Below, in pieces: positions 1 through 8,235 of a stretch of DNA of 64,000 bases. Positions within the stretch are counted from its first letter, which is position 1, and each line of letters opens with the position of its first letter. The translations under genes were made by a program, and so were the position numbers. The stretch covers positions 67,422 to 131,421 of the forward strand of contig CAJTWH010000004.1 of NCBI GenBank assembly GCA_910579995.1, written 5' to 3'. The notes beneath the pieces are model-generated. The model was not told the DNA's origin, searched no databases, and worked only from the letters and a program-made list of their open reading frames with translations. This stretch comes from an uncultured Muribaculaceae bacterium. Lineage in GTDB: Bacteria; Bacteroidota; Bacteroidia; Bacteroidales; Muribaculaceae.

Positions 1-21
1 AGGTAACCAAATTTTTTAGGT

Positions 22-120
22 ATGTCTAATTTAATCAAGAAGGCAGTAAAGCTGTACGTCTCAGCCAGCTACTGCATGGCTCGCGCCGAGGTATATCTCT
101 CGGAAGCACAAGGTAAGTAA
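22..120 (+). CDS. Small hypothetical protein (32 aa)
   Basis: A 32-codon frame starts with ATG and ends with TAA; it has a lysine-rich N-terminus (MSNLIKKAVKLY), a central hydrophobic/Cys segment and an acidic C-terminus. I recognise no family. A strong rho-independent terminator follows 22 nt after the stop, so this stretch is the end of a transcript, which supports a real small gene or the tail of a leader. The upstream neighbour lies outside the window. It could also be non-coding; the call rests on the clean frame and the terminator only. Confidence 0.45.
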   Translation: MSNLIKKAVKLYVSASYCMARAEVYLSEAQGK

Positions 121-142
121 TCACGAGCCAACATTCATCCGC

Positions 143-179
143 TACGTTCCTTTACCAAGGAGCGTATTTTTTATTTTTA
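143..179 (+). terminator. Rho-independent terminator after the small ORF
   Basis: A 10-bp stem (TACGTTCCTT pairing with AAGGAGCGTA, one G-T wobble) with loop TACC at 143-166 is followed by a T-rich tract (ATTTTTTATTTTT) to about 179. It separates the small ORF from the DAHP synthase promoter. Confidence 0.75.
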
Positions 180-184
180 AGGGT

Positions 185-215
185 TTTGTCTTTCCGATTT
201 TTTGCCGTAATTTTA
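185..215 (+). promoter_or_regulatory. Bacteroidetes-type promoter for the DAHP synthase gene
   Basis: A -33 box TTTG (185-188), a 19-nt spacer and a -7 box TAATTTTA (208-215; one mismatch to TAnnTTTG). The ATG at 220 is only 5 nt past the -7 box, so the transcript would be leaderless or nearly so. Confidence 0.55.
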
Positions 216-219
216 CACT

Positions 220-1281
220 ATGATTGAATTGCAGCCCATACATTTCGAAGGTATCGACCGGCGTCCGCTTGTGATAGCCGGCCCGTGCAGCGCCGAAACC
301 GAGGAGCAGACCCTCGACACCGCCCGGCAGCTCGCCGCCGACGGCATACGCATTTTCCGCGCCGGTATCTGGAAACCGCGCACCAAACCCGGAGGCTTCG
401 AGGGTGTGGGTACTCCGGGCTTCAAATGGCTCGCCAGAGTCAAGGAAGAGACCGGCATGCTCATTGCCACGGAAGTGGCCAACAGCCGCCATGTAGCCGA
501 GGCTCTCGACGCCGGCATTGACATTTTATGGACGGGTACGCGCACGACAGCCAACCCTTTCGCAATGCAGGAAATCGCCGACACCCTCGCCGATTATGGC
601 CGCGACATTCCTGTATTGGTGAAAAACCCCGTAAGCCCCGACCTTGACCTGTGGATAGGTGCCCTTGAGCGGCTCTATAATGCCGGGGTACGTCAGCTCG
701 GCGCCATCCACCGAGGATTCAGCGCCTACGGCAAGCACATCTACCGCAACCAGCCTCAATGGCACATACCCATCGAGCTGCGCCGACGCTTCCCCGACAT
801 GACCCTTATCTGCGACCCAAGCCACATAGGCGGCAAGCGCGAGTTGATAGCGCCTCTTTCGCAGCAGGCGCTCGACATGGGTTTCGACGGATTGATAATA
901 GAAAGTCATTGCTGCCCCGACTGCGCTTGGAGCGACATGCAGCAGCAGATCACTCCGGCGCAGCTCAAGGATTTGCTTGACTCGCTCGTCATACGCGACA
1001 CCACCGTATCGACAGAAAGCCTCGACATGCTGCGCCGCGAGATCGACGAGCTCGACAACGAACTTCTCGAGATTCTCAACAAGCGCATGGCCATATCGCG
1101 CCGCATAGGCCAATATAAGAAAGAGCACAGCATGAAAGTGGTGCAGATAGGCCGTCACGACCAAATGATGACCCGACGCATGGCCGCCGCCAAAGAAATG
1201 GGCATGTCGCCCGACTTCATGCGCACCATAATGTCGGTGATCCACGAAGAATCCGTCCGCCAGCAGATTGACCTCGAGTAA
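220..1281 (+). CDS. Bifunctional DAHP synthase / chorismate mutase
   Basis: Cytoplasmic enzyme for the first step of the shikimate pathway (phosphoenolpyruvate + erythrose 4-phosphate to DAHP) fused to the chorismate-to-prephenate step. Residues 1 to about 255 form a type I-beta/KdsA-like DAHP synthase barrel, with VIAGPCSAETEEQ near residue 18 and LICDPSHIGGKRE in the middle. Residues about 264-353 form an all-helical AroQ-type chorismate mutase (LDMLRREIDELDNELLEILN, then RRIGQYKKEH). The length (353 aa) and domain order match the fused enzyme of Bacteroidetes, where the mutase domain commonly also gives allosteric control. It is preceded by its own promoter and followed by a sigma-54 regulator. 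Confidence 0.95.
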   Translation: MIELQPIHFEGIDRRPLVIAGPCSAETEEQTLDTARQLAADGIRIFRAGIWKPRTKPGGFEGVGTPGFKWLARVKEETGMLIATEVANSRHVAEALDAGIDILWTGTRTTANPFAMQEIADTLADYGRDIPVLVKNPVSPDLDLWIGALERLYNAGVRQLGAIHRGFSAYGKHIYRNQPQWHIPIELRRRFPDMTLICDPSHIGGKRELIAPLSQQALDMGFDGLIIESHCCPDCAWSDMQQQITPAQLKDLLDSLVIRDTTVSTESLDMLRREIDELDNELLEILNKRMAISRRIGQYKKEHSMKVVQIGRHDQMMTRRMAAAKEMGMSPDFMRTIMSVIHEESVRQQIDLE

Positions 1282-1283
1282 GG

Positions 1284-1332
1284 GGTGGTGGTGTGTGGTT
1301 GGTGGGCTGTGGGCAGCGAGTTAGCAATCTAA
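1284..1332. repeat. GT-rich interspersed intergenic repeat (family C)
   Basis: A low-complexity run of GGTGGT/GGTTGGTGGG followed by GGGCAGCGAGTTAGC. The same string (GGTTGGTGGG, then TGGGCAGCGAGTTAGC) recurs at 9525-9566. Related CCCACCAACC runs lie at 12583-12602, 34346-34386 and 42398-42424. None is inside a gene. Confidence 0.5.
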
Positions 1333-1444
1333 CATCCCTTCTCGCCGGCCTTGCCTGCTTTCGTCGATGGCGCGGGTGCAGACCGCGTTGTGCGTGTGCG
1401 CGCTGCCTACCGATAATGATAATGCTCATTTAGAAAATTTTTCG

Positions 1445-1452
1445 TAACTTTG
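1445..1452 (+). promoter_or_regulatory. -7 box of the sigma-54 activator / lptE / secG operon
   Basis: TAACTTTG matches TAnnTTTG exactly and lies 8 nt before the ATG at 1461. No good TTTG is found 19-20 nt upstream, so the -33 half is weak. Confidence 0.4.
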
Positions 1453-1460
1453 TATTTGCT

Positions 1461-2696
1461 ATGCAGTCAAAATCAACAACGCCCCCGACCCCTCAGGTGC
1501 TACAGGCCAAACAGCGCTTCGGCATCATAGGCAACGCTCCGGCTCTCACAGCAGCCGTAGAGCGTGCTATCCGCGTGGCCCCCATTGATTTATCGGTGCT
1601 TGTCACCGGCGAGAGCGGCGCGGGCAAAGAGTTTTTCCCGCAGATAATCCACTCTTTCAGCGCCCGCAAGCATGCCAAATACATCGCCGTAAACTGCGGC
1701 GCAATCCCCGAGGGCACCATCGACTCGGAGCTTTTCGGACACGAGAAAGGCGCTTTCACCGGTGCCGTGGATTCGCGTAAAGGATATTTCGAGGAGGCCG
1801 ACGGCGGCACCATCTTTCTCGACGAGGTAGCCGAGCTGCCCCTCACCACGCAGGCTCGCCTGCTGCGAGTGCTCGAGAGCGGCGAGTTTCTCAAAGTAGG
1901 CTCGTCTACGGTGCAGCGCACAAGCGTGCGTATCGTGGCGGCAACGAATGTCGACCTGCAGGCAGCCGTAGCCCAAGGCAAATTCCGCGAGGACCTCTAC
2001 TACCGCCTCTCCACTGTGCAGATACACATACCGCCCCTGCGCGACCGCGGCGTAGACATACGCCTGCTCAGCCGCAAATTCAGCTCCGACTTCGCCGAGC
2101 GCTACCGCATGCCCCAGATATCTTTCTCATCCGAGGCCGACGATGTAATGCGCCATTACCGCTGGCCCGGCAACGTGCGTCAGCTCAAAAACGTCGTAGA
2201 GCAGCTGTCGCTCTTCGAGGCCGGCAATGAGATAACACCGCAGACACTCGAGCAATATCTCCCCTCGATATCAGGCACATATATGCCCACGGTAGGCGTA
2301 GACACCCACTCCTACGCCCGCGAGCGCGAAATGCTCTTCGGCATGATATTCAACCTGCAAAGCCGCCTCGACGAGCTGCAGAGCCGCCTTGACAAGACCG
2401 CGGTGCACTTGCCCAAGAGCGCCCTTATCGAGCCCACGACAGAACCGGCGCAGGAATCTTTCCCCACCTCGCTGGTAGTGCACCGCCCCTCGGCCGACAC
2501 ATCGGCAGCTCCCGCTTGCTCGGATGTGGCATACTCGGAAGTTGTGGATGAGCCCGCCACCCTTGAGGAAAACGAACGCGAGACTATCCGCCGCGCCCTC
2601 CTGCGAAACGACGGCCGACGCAAAGCTGCCGCCGACGAGCTCCAAATCTCGGAGCGAACCCTCTACCGCAAAATCAAAGAATATGGTCTGGAATAA
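1461..2696 (+). CDS. Sigma-54-dependent transcriptional activator without receiver domain
   Basis: AAA+ activator that remodels RpoN-containing RNA polymerase. Walker A reads GESGAGKE (residues 50-57; most relatives have GESGTGKE), the sigma-54-contacting GAFTGA loop is intact at 97-102, and Walker B (GGTIFLDEVAELP) follows near 115. A Fis-type helix-turn-helix occupies about 374-411 (RKAAADELQISERTLYRKIK). There is no N-terminal receiver, PAS or GAF domain, so activity is probably set by level or by a partner. A low-complexity linker of about 100 residues joins the AAA+ and DNA-binding parts. Its 3' end overlaps lptE by 14 nt, making it first gene of an operon with lptE, a TPR-like gene and secG. 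Targets cannot be told from the sequence. Confidence 0.93.
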   Translation: MQSKSTTPPTPQVLQAKQRFGIIGNAPALTAAVERAIRVAPIDLSVLVTGESGAGKEFFPQIIHSFSARKHAKYIAVNCGAIPEGTIDSELFGHEKGAFTGAVDSRKGYFEEADGGTIFLDEVAELPLTTQARLLRVLESGEFLKVGSSTVQRTSVRIVAATNVDLQAAVAQGKFREDLYYRLSTVQIHIPPLRDRGVDIRLLSRKFSSDFAERYRMPQISFSSEADDVMRHYRWPGNVRQLKNVVEQLSLFEAGNEITPQTLEQYLPSISGTYMPTVGVDTHSYAREREMLFGMIFNLQSRLDELQSRLDKTAVHLPKSALIEPTTEPAQESFPTSLVVHRPSADTSAAPACSDVAYSEVVDEPATLEENERETIRRALLRNDGRRKAAADELQISERTLYRKIKEYGLE

Positions 2697-3210
2697 AATA
2701 ATCAGATATCAGGCTGCGATTGTCCTCGCCGTCATGGCGCTGGTGCCTCTGAGCTGCAAGATAAGCTTCAGCATGAACGGCTCGGCGCTCGATTATACCG
2801 TCTACCACACCGTGCATGTGTCGGACTTCCCGATCCGTGCCGCTCTGGTGTACCCTCCCCTGCAGCCGCTTTTCGAGACAACGCTGCTCGACTACATCTC
2901 AAAGAATACCCGACTGCAGACCACCGACGGTGCCTCCGACCTCCAGCTCGAGGGCGAGATAACAGGCTACAACCTTACCCCGCAGGCAGTTACCGAAAAC
3001 GCCTACGCCTCTATGACGCGCCTCACCATCACGGTGCGTGTGAAATACACCGACAACAAGGCCGAAGGCAAGGACATCGACCAGACTTTCAGCGCCTATC
3101 GCGAATTCCCGGCCACAGAAATGCTCACCGATGTGCAAGACCAACTTTGCGAGGAAATATGCAAAGAGCTTGTTGAGCTTATCTTTAATGCAACATTAGG
3201 CGATTGGTAA
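2683..3210 (+). CDS. lptE: LptE family lipoprotein (LPS assembly)
   Basis: Outer-membrane lipoprotein expected to plug the LptD barrel and help place lipopolysaccharide on the cell surface. The protein is 175 aa starting MVWNKII; a hydrophobic segment (AAIVLAVMALVPLSC) ends in a lipobox cysteine near residue 25. The body (YTVYHTVHVSDFPIRAAL, then LTITVRVKYTD) fits the Bacteroidetes LptE family in length and pattern. I chose ATG 2683 because it directly precedes the signal peptide; the same frame runs further 5' but only inside the upstream gene. The stop shares its last base with the next ATG (TAATG), showing translational coupling. Confidence 0.85.
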   Translation: MVWNKIIRYQAAIVLAVMALVPLSCKISFSMNGSALDYTVYHTVHVSDFPIRAALVYPPLQPLFETTLLDYISKNTRLQTTDGASDLQLEGEITGYNLTPQAVTENAYASMTRLTITVRVKYTDNKAEGKDIDQTFSAYREFPATEMLTDVQDQLCEEICKELVELIFNATLGDW

Positions 3211-4010
3211 TGAACGATATAAGCGAAACACTCAAACGCGTGGCCGCTTTGCCCGACGGCGTAGAGGCCGACGAGGCCGACGCCTCCGCGCTTATCGAAG
3301 CCCTGAGGCAACACCCCTACTTCGCCGCTGCCGCAGTGGCGCTCCTGCGCCATGCACCCGCAGACTTAAGCGCCTCAGACATCGACAATATCCGCCACAA
3401 CCTCGCCCTCGCCGCCGCCGACCACCGCACAGTGCTCACGGCGCGCTATGGCGACGATTGGGTGAAATTCTACCCCGAGACTCCGACAGGAGCGCCGCAG
3501 CAGACCGTAGATGTCATCGACACTTTCCTGCGCACCTACGGCTCATGCACTCCCGAGGAAGAGGCACAGCTCGAGCGCCTCATCTTCAACCCCACACCCG
3601 ACTACGCCGAGCTTCTCGCACGGCAGGAACAGCAGGAGCTCCCGCCCGAAGACGACAGCTCCGCCCCCGGCTCGCAAGACGCCCTTATCAACGCCTTTAT
3701 CCGCAGCCAGCACCCGCGCCCCGGCGTTGAGCCCGAGCCCGAACCGGCGGCCCAAGACGAGGAAGAAGACAAAACGCCCGTAGCACGCCCCGAGCACACC
3801 GACGACAGCCTCCTGAGCGAGAGTCTGGCAAAAATTTTCATAAAACAAGGCCGATATCAGCGTGCTTACGAAATTATATCGGGTTTAAATTTGAAATTTC
3901 CAAAAAAAAGTGCTTACTTTGCAGACCAATTGCGTTTTCTGCAAAAACTGATAATAAACCAGCGCCGTATCGAAGAGGAAAAACTCTCCGCCGACGGCGA
4001 CAGAAACTAA
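3210..4010 (+). CDS. Conserved hypothetical protein with TPR-like C-terminus
   Basis: A 266-aa soluble protein starting MNDISETLKRV at the ATG that overlaps the lptE stop. The N-terminal 130 residues are helical and acidic. Residues about 135-200 are low-complexity, rich in Pro/Glu/Asp. The C-terminal 60 residues (LSESLAKIFIKQGRYQRAYE, then ISGLNLKFPKKSAYFADQLR) look like one tetratricopeptide unit that may bind a partner. It sits between lptE and secG, an order I associate with other Bacteroidales, which hints at an envelope role but proves nothing. Base composition shifts to AT-rich over the last 50 codons, the conserved part. Confidence 0.7.
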   Translation: MNDISETLKRVAALPDGVEADEADASALIEALRQHPYFAAAAVALLRHAPADLSASDIDNIRHNLALAAADHRTVLTARYGDDWVKFYPETPTGAPQQTVDVIDTFLRTYGSCTPEEEAQLERLIFNPTPDYAELLARQEQQELPPEDDSSAPGSQDALINAFIRSQHPRPGVEPEPEPAAQDEEEDKTPVARPEHTDDSLLSESLAKIFIKQGRYQRAYEIISGLNLKFPKKSAYFADQLRFLQKLIINQRRIEEEKLSADGDRN

Positions 4011-4016
4011 AAAACT

Positions 4017-4391
4017 ATGCACGTTGTCATAATTGTATTGACCGTAATCGTTGCCATCCTTCTTATCGGCATCGTACTCATTCAGAAATCTAAAGGCGGT
4101 GGCCTCTCGTCGCAGTTCGGCGGCGCAGGCTCCGTAATGGGCGTACGCCAGACAAACAGCTTCCTTGAGAAAGCTACATGGACTCTCGTGAGCTGCCTCG
4201 TTGTGCTCTCTATCGTTTCGGCATTCACCATGCCCAAGACCAACAACGGCACTGAGCTCCGCACCCGTCCGGCTGCCGCTCCCGCTGCCGCCACTGCTCC
4301 CGCCGGCCAGTTCGACACTCCCGCAGCTCCCGCTGTCGAAGTAGAGGAGACCGAGGCTGTTGAGGTTGAGACTCCCGCCGAGCAGCAATAA
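4017..4391 (+). CDS. secG: Preprotein translocase subunit SecG
   Basis: Small inner-membrane subunit of SecYEG that stimulates protein export. Two transmembrane helices are visible (residues about 2-22, VVIIVLTVIVAILLIGIVLI, and about 55-75, TWTLVSCLVVLSIVSAFTM). They are separated by the conserved cytoplasmic loop QKSKGGGLSSQFGGAGSVMG. The C-terminal 45 residues are an Ala/Pro/Glu-rich tail common in Bacteroidetes SecG. It starts 6 nt after the TPR-like gene and is the last gene of the operon; a terminator hairpin follows. Confidence 0.95.
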   Translation: MHVVIIVLTVIVAILLIGIVLIQKSKGGGLSSQFGGAGSVMGVRQTNSFLEKATWTLVSCLVVLSIVSAFTMPKTNNGTELRTRPAAAPAAATAPAGQFDTPAAPAVEVEETEAVEVETPAEQQ

Positions 4392-4412
4392 GAGATACCT
4401 ACCATACAGCTG

Positions 4413-4446
4413 TCATCTCCTGCCAACGGCGGGAGGTGATTTGTTG
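4413..4446 (+). terminator. Terminator after secG
   Basis: A 12-bp stem (TCATCTCCTGCC with GGCGGGAGGTGA, two G-T wobbles) with loop AAC at 4413-4439, then TTTGTTG. Confidence 0.55.
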
Positions 4447-4497
4447 TATACTTAAGTATCGCAAGGTACATATAACAATCGGCAGTTTCAATCATTT

Positions 4498-4642
4498 GGC
4501 GTTCGCAGAACGCTGATTTACCGGTAACCGCATACACCGAAGCAATGCGGAGGTGTGTGCGGACAGAAAATCAAAATACCAAGGGCGGCCGTCAGGAGGC
4601 CGATTTACTGCCAATAGAGACTAATCGGCGTTCTGCGAACGC
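4498..4642. repeat. Family A structured intergenic element, copy 1
   Basis: Bounded by small hairpins with a 3-nt loop: GCGTTC-GCA-GAACGC at the left and GGCGTTC-TGC-GAACGCC at the right (the same unit inverted). The centre has an 11-bp stem, CCGCATACACC (4528-4538) with GGTGTGTGCGG (4552-4562), loop 13 nt. A third hairpin with a GATTT tail lies near 4585-4606. Copies 2 and 3 share this plan with different but still complementary bases. It looks REP/BIME-like; no transposase is in the window. Confidence 0.7.
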
Positions 4643-4671
4643 CACATGAAACTTGAATAAAGATTTTCCCC

Positions 4672-5925
4672 ATGAAGAGGACAGATTTTGAGATAATGGC
4701 TCCGGTCGGGAGCTACGAATCACTTGCCGCGGCAATCGAGGCCGGCGCAAATGCCGTATATTTCGGCGTAGAAGGGCTCAACATGCGCTCGCGCTCAAGC
4801 GCCAACTTCACTCTCGACGACCTCGTCGAGATAGTGCGCCGCTGCCATGCCGCCGGAGTCAAGACATACCTCACTGTCAACACAGTGATCTACGACGCCG
4901 ACCTCGAATATCTCGACAAAATCATAGCGGCAGCCAAAGAAGCCTCGATATCGGCCGTGATAGCCTCTGATGTGGCGGTATTCAATGCCTGCCGGCGTCA
5001 CGACGTAGAGGTGCACATCTCCACCCAGTGCAACATCACCAACATCGAGGCCGTGCGCTACTATGCCGGCATAGCCGACGTGATGGTGCTCGCCCGCGAG
5101 CTCAACCTCGACCAAGTGCGCGCCATCTACGACGCCATCGAGGCCGAAGACCTCCGCGGCCCCCACGGCGAGCGCATACGCCTCGAGATGTTCTGCCACG
5201 GCGCATTGTGCATGGCAGTGTCGGGCAAGTGCTATCTATCTCTACACCAAATGAATTCGAGCGCCAACCGCGGTGCATGCACCCAGATATGCCGCCGCGG
5301 CTACGAGGTCACCGACCTTGAGACGGGCGACAAACTTGAGGTTGAGAACAAATACATCATGTCGCCCAAAGACCTCAAGACTATCCACTTCCTCGACCGC
5401 CTTGTCGACGCCGGCGTGCGTGTGCTCAAAATCGAAGGCCGCGCCCGCGGGCCCGAATATGTCTACACCGCCGTGCGCTGCTATTCAGAGGCCCTCGAAG
5501 CCATCTGCGACGGCACATACGGCGCCGAAGCCGTTGAGAAATGGGACACCGAGCTTGCCAAGATTTTCAACCGCGGCTTCTGGGACGGCTACTATCTCGG
5601 CCAGCGCCTCGGCGAATGGTCGGGCAAATACGGCTCCTCGGCGACACGCACCAAGCACTATGTAGCCAAGGGCGTGAAATGGTTCTCCAAACTCGGCGTA
5701 GGCGAATTTTTCATGGAAGCGGGCGAGCTCGCCGTAGGCGACGAGGTAGTGATCACCGGCCCCACCACAGGCGCCCTGATTATCACCGTAGAAGACATCC
5801 GCGTGGACGGCAAGAGCGTGGACCGCGCAGTAAAAGGCGACAGCTTCTCAATCGCCGTCCCCGCCAAAATCCGCCCCGCCGACCGCCTCTACAAATGGGT
5901 CAACAACGACGGAGCAGCAAATTGA
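4672..5925 (+). CDS. U32 family peptidase-like protein (TrhP/RlhA type)
   Basis: A 417-aa cytoplasmic protein of the U32 family. Characterised members TrhP (YegQ) and RlhA act in tRNA/rRNA hydroxylation rather than general proteolysis, so an RNA-modification role is the likely one. The N-terminal barrel begins IMAPVGSYESLAAAIEAGAN. The signature region MFCHGALCMAVSGKCYLS is near residue 180, followed by NRGACTQICRRGY. These cysteines fit the Fe-S-ligand set proposed for the family. The C-terminal beta domain follows (VAKGVKWFSKLGVGEFFMEA). It stands alone between two family A repeat elements. Substrate is not determinable here. Confidence 0.9.
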   Translation: MKRTDFEIMAPVGSYESLAAAIEAGANAVYFGVEGLNMRSRSSANFTLDDLVEIVRRCHAAGVKTYLTVNTVIYDADLEYLDKIIAAAKEASISAVIASDVAVFNACRRHDVEVHISTQCNITNIEAVRYYAGIADVMVLARELNLDQVRAIYDAIEAEDLRGPHGERIRLEMFCHGALCMAVSGKCYLSLHQMNSSANRGACTQICRRGYEVTDLETGDKLEVENKYIMSPKDLKTIHFLDRLVDAGVRVLKIEGRARGPEYVYTAVRCYSEALEAICDGTYGAEAVEKWDTELAKIFNRGFWDGYYLGQRLGEWSGKYGSSATRTKHYVAKGVKWFSKLGVGEFFMEAGELAVGDEVVITGPTTGALIITVEDIRVDGKSVDRAVKGDSFSIAVPAKIRPADRLYKWVNNDGAAN

Positions 5926-5933
5926 AATCAACT

Positions 5934-6157
5934 GAGCGTTCGCAGAACGCAGATTATTAGTAACCCCGTATACCGCAGCTTGCGGAGGTATGCGGGGTGG
6001 GAGGCGCACTCGTCTCGAGGCGTCTGAGAAGACGCCGATTACTTCCGAAATAATCGGCGTTCTGCAAACGCCACTGAGGTTTATCTCATCCTAACCCCAC
6101 ACGCCTCCGCAGGCTTCGGCGTATGGGGTTACTAATAATCGGCGTTCTGCCGAACGC
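5934..6157. repeat. Family A structured intergenic element, copy 2 (inverted dimer); fills the gap 5926-6258
   Basis: Left hairpin GCGTTC-GCA-GAACGC. Central stem CCCCGTATACC (5964-5974) with GGTATGCGGGG (5987-5997), loop GCAGCTTGCGGA. Middle hairpin GGCGTC...GACGCC with tail GATTA near 6018-6041. A second central stem in opposite orientation runs about 6093-6127 (one mismatch), and right-end hairpins GGCGTTC-TGC-AAACGCC and GGCGTTCTGCCGAACGCC close it. Decayed pieces (CCGCATATACCTCCG...) continue to about 6220. No gene is seen in this 333-nt gap. Confidence 0.7.
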
Positions 6158-6258
6158 CCTGCTTTACGTGGTGGGCACTTCCGACCGCATATACCTCCGC
6201 TGCGCTGCGGTATAAGCGGCTACTATAATTCGGCCGGTCGGGCGTCGGCAGGTATCCC

Positions 6259-6843
6259 TCACCACAGGCGGCCGTCTGGGGTGGGGTCGGTGACGACGAC
6301 GGGGCGGCGGTAGAGAGTGGTGAGGTGTGTGGTGAGGCGGTCGACGGCTTCGGCGCGGGCGCGGCGGATATGGCCTTGGGCATAGAGTCGGCGCATAAAC
6401 TGACGGCCTACTTTCGACTTGACGGCGTTTTCTTCGGCGGTGGTGAACCTCGACGAGCCGAGGAGGGCGTCGTTCCACGTGTCGATGATTTGGTATGCCC
6501 CGCGCTCCGTGGATTCCTTGACGGTGACAATCTCGGGCGGGAGGGTGACGAAGAGAGTGTCGCCGGAGTCCTTGATATCGAGGCTGTCGAGGTCGAACGA
6601 CACCGAGCCCGTAAGTGCCACGCGGGCAAAGATATGCTTTGAGCCCACACTGCCACGCATTGGGAAGTCTTCATAAAATTCGAGTGTGCAGAGCTGCGCC
6701 ATGGCGCGCACTTCATTTACCTTTGCCTTATGCACACTCGTGCGCGACACTTCAGGGGCATTTAGAAATTGAAAATAAGCATAGGCTGCAGCTCCGGCGG
6801 CAAGCACGGCAACGACTACAAGCAGGCGGATATAGAATTTCAT
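6259..6843 (-). CDS. DUF4230 domain protein, membrane-anchored
   Basis: A 194-aa protein with an N-terminal membrane anchor or uncleaved signal (residues about 5-25, IRLLVVVAVLAAGAAAYAYF), the rest predicted extracytoplasmic. The body (VRAMAQLCTLEFYEDFPMRG, then DTLFVTLPPEIVTVKEST) fits DUF4230, a family of unknown function common in Bacteroidetes. It is translationally coupled to a second DUF4230 gene (TAATG overlap at 6843), so the two probably work as a pair. No catalytic motif is visible. Confidence 0.82.
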   Translation of the reverse strand: MKFYIRLLVVVAVLAAGAAAYAYFQFLNAPEVSRTSVHKAKVNEVRAMAQLCTLEFYEDFPMRGSVGSKHIFARVALTGSVSFDLDSLDIKDSGDTLFVTLPPEIVTVKESTERGAYQIIDTWNDALLGSSRFTTAEENAVKSKVGRQFMRRLYAQGHIRRARAEAVDRLTTHLTTLYRRPVVVTDPTPDGRLW

Positions 6844-7466
6844 TACGCACCTCCTTTCCCGGGCTTGAAGCGTATATCGATGGCATAGCCCTCTTCAGCG
6901 GCAATGCTGCCGAAGTAAGCACGGGCTTTCTCGCGGGCCTCAACTTCGAGGCGGCGGCGGAATTCGGGATTGGCCTCCACCTCGGCCTTGAGGGCGGTAT
7001 TGATAAGCTCTTTGAGCTGAGCGCGTTCGTTCTGGTCGACTTCGGAGCGTAGACCTGTCACGCGGTAGTGGTCCTCGCGTATGGTGATGTCGCGCCCCTC
7101 ATATTCGGTCTGCACCGGCGGCAGGGTGAGCGATATGGTGCGTGCGTCGCGGTCGACGACAAGGTCGTCCGGGCCGAGCTGCGACATGTCGATATATGCC
7201 CGCAGGTAAGTATCGTAGGAGTATGCGGCCTTGCGCGAGCCGATTTTCAGCTTGTCGATAAGGGCGGCTGCCGTCTGCTTCATGCCGACGGCATTGTCGA
7301 GGTCGATATCGTCGATGGAAGCCATTTTCGATATCGACATCTGGGCCAGCACGAGTTTATCAACACTCTGCAGCTCCTGCAGGTAATTACGCTCCTGCTC
7401 AGCGGGCTGCGAGCAGGCGGTCAACGCCAGCAATGCCGCAGCCAAATATTTGGGAGAGAATTTCAT
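6843..7466 (-). CDS. DUF4230 domain lipoprotein
   Basis: A 207-aa protein with a lipoprotein signal peptide ending ALLALTAC (Cys near residue 18), followed by a DUF4230-like body. LVLAQMSISKM parallels MAQLCTLEF in the downstream paralogue, and DARTISLTLPPVQ parallels its VTLPPEIV. It likely sits in the inner leaflet of the outer membrane or on the inner membrane. It lies 3 nt after the YgjP-like gene and overlaps the next DUF4230 gene by one base. Function unknown; a two-component envelope complex is an inference from pairing only. Confidence 0.8.
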   Translation of the reverse strand: MKFSPKYLAAALLALTACSQPAEQERNYLQELQSVDKLVLAQMSISKMASIDDIDLDNAVGMKQTAAALIDKLKIGSRKAAYSYDTYLRAYIDMSQLGPDDLVVDRDARTISLTLPPVQTEYEGRDITIREDHYRVTGLRSEVDQNERAQLKELINTALKAEVEANPEFRRRLEVEAREKARAYFGSIAAEEGYAIDIRFKPGKGGA

Positions 7467-7469
7467 AGA

Positions 7470-8216
7470 CTAAAAAACAGGGAATTTGAAAGCTTTGAGT
7501 TCGCGGCGCCATTCGCCCTCGCGGCCTTTGCAATAGCTGTTGCAGAGCTCATGGAATGCCGCCGAGTGGTTCATCTCGCTCAGATGGGCGAGTTCATGGT
7601 AGATCACCGAGTCGGCAAGGTGCTGCGGCAGGAATATCAGCCTCGGGCTGATGGTGATGATACCCCTCGACGAGCAGCAGCCGAGGCGCGTCTTGGAGTC
7701 TTTGACATCCCAGCCAAGAGGCGCGCGGCCTACCTCGGCGGCAAGTTCGCGGGCACGCGGCAGCAGATAGTCGGCTGTGGCCTGCATGGCGCAGCGCAGC
7801 AGCATGCGGTTGATATGGTTCTCAAGAGTGGGGCTGCTGAAAGAAAAAGCGTCGAGAATACCGCGACGCACCAATACGGTGTAGTTGCATTTCTTGCCTC
7901 GGCGTGGATTCACACTCTCGCGGCGGCATGATATGTCTTTGTCGCAGTCATCGGCCACGACAATCTCGAAATCGGCGAAATTACCGTCGATAAGCTGACC
8001 GGCATAGTAGCGCGAGGACGGCTTGAGGTCTTTGATTTTACGGCCAAACTCGTCGATGAAGCGGTCGTACTGGTCGGAGGGGCAATTCCGGGGGATGGTG
8101 ATATGTACTTCCGGTCCGATCCAGCGGGCGCGTATCGATTGGGCGTTGGCATTGACGCGCACATTGATAGTTCCGATTTCAGGATGTTTGTATTTACAAG
8201 ATTGTACTATCATCAT
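7470..8216 (-). CDS. YgjP-like (M48/WLM-type) zinc metallopeptidase
   Basis: A 248-aa soluble protein of the YgjP/DUF45 family. The zinc-binding motif HELAHLSEMNHSAAFHEL near residues 205-222 supplies HExxH and a downstream His. The preceding GWDVKDSKTRLGCCSSRGII matches the family's typical stretch before the active site. There is no signal peptide, so it acts in the cytoplasm; the family's substrate is not settled. I chose ATG 8216 (or 8213) because the open frame further upstream runs inside nadK. It lies 20 nt after nadK, within one minus-strand operon. Confidence 0.88.
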   Translation of the reverse strand: MMIVQSCKYKHPEIGTINVRVNANAQSIRARWIGPEVHITIPRNCPSDQYDRFIDEFGRKIKDLKPSSRYYAGQLIDGNFADFEIVVADDCDKDISCRRESVNPRRGKKCNYTVLVRRGILDAFSFSSPTLENHINRMLLRCAMQATADYLLPRARELAAEVGRAPLGWDVKDSKTRLGCCSSRGIITISPRLIFLPQHLADSVIYHELAHLSEMNHSAAFHELCNSYCKGREGEWRRELKAFKFPVF

Positions 8217-8235
8217 AGATTGTGTCGGTTCACTC

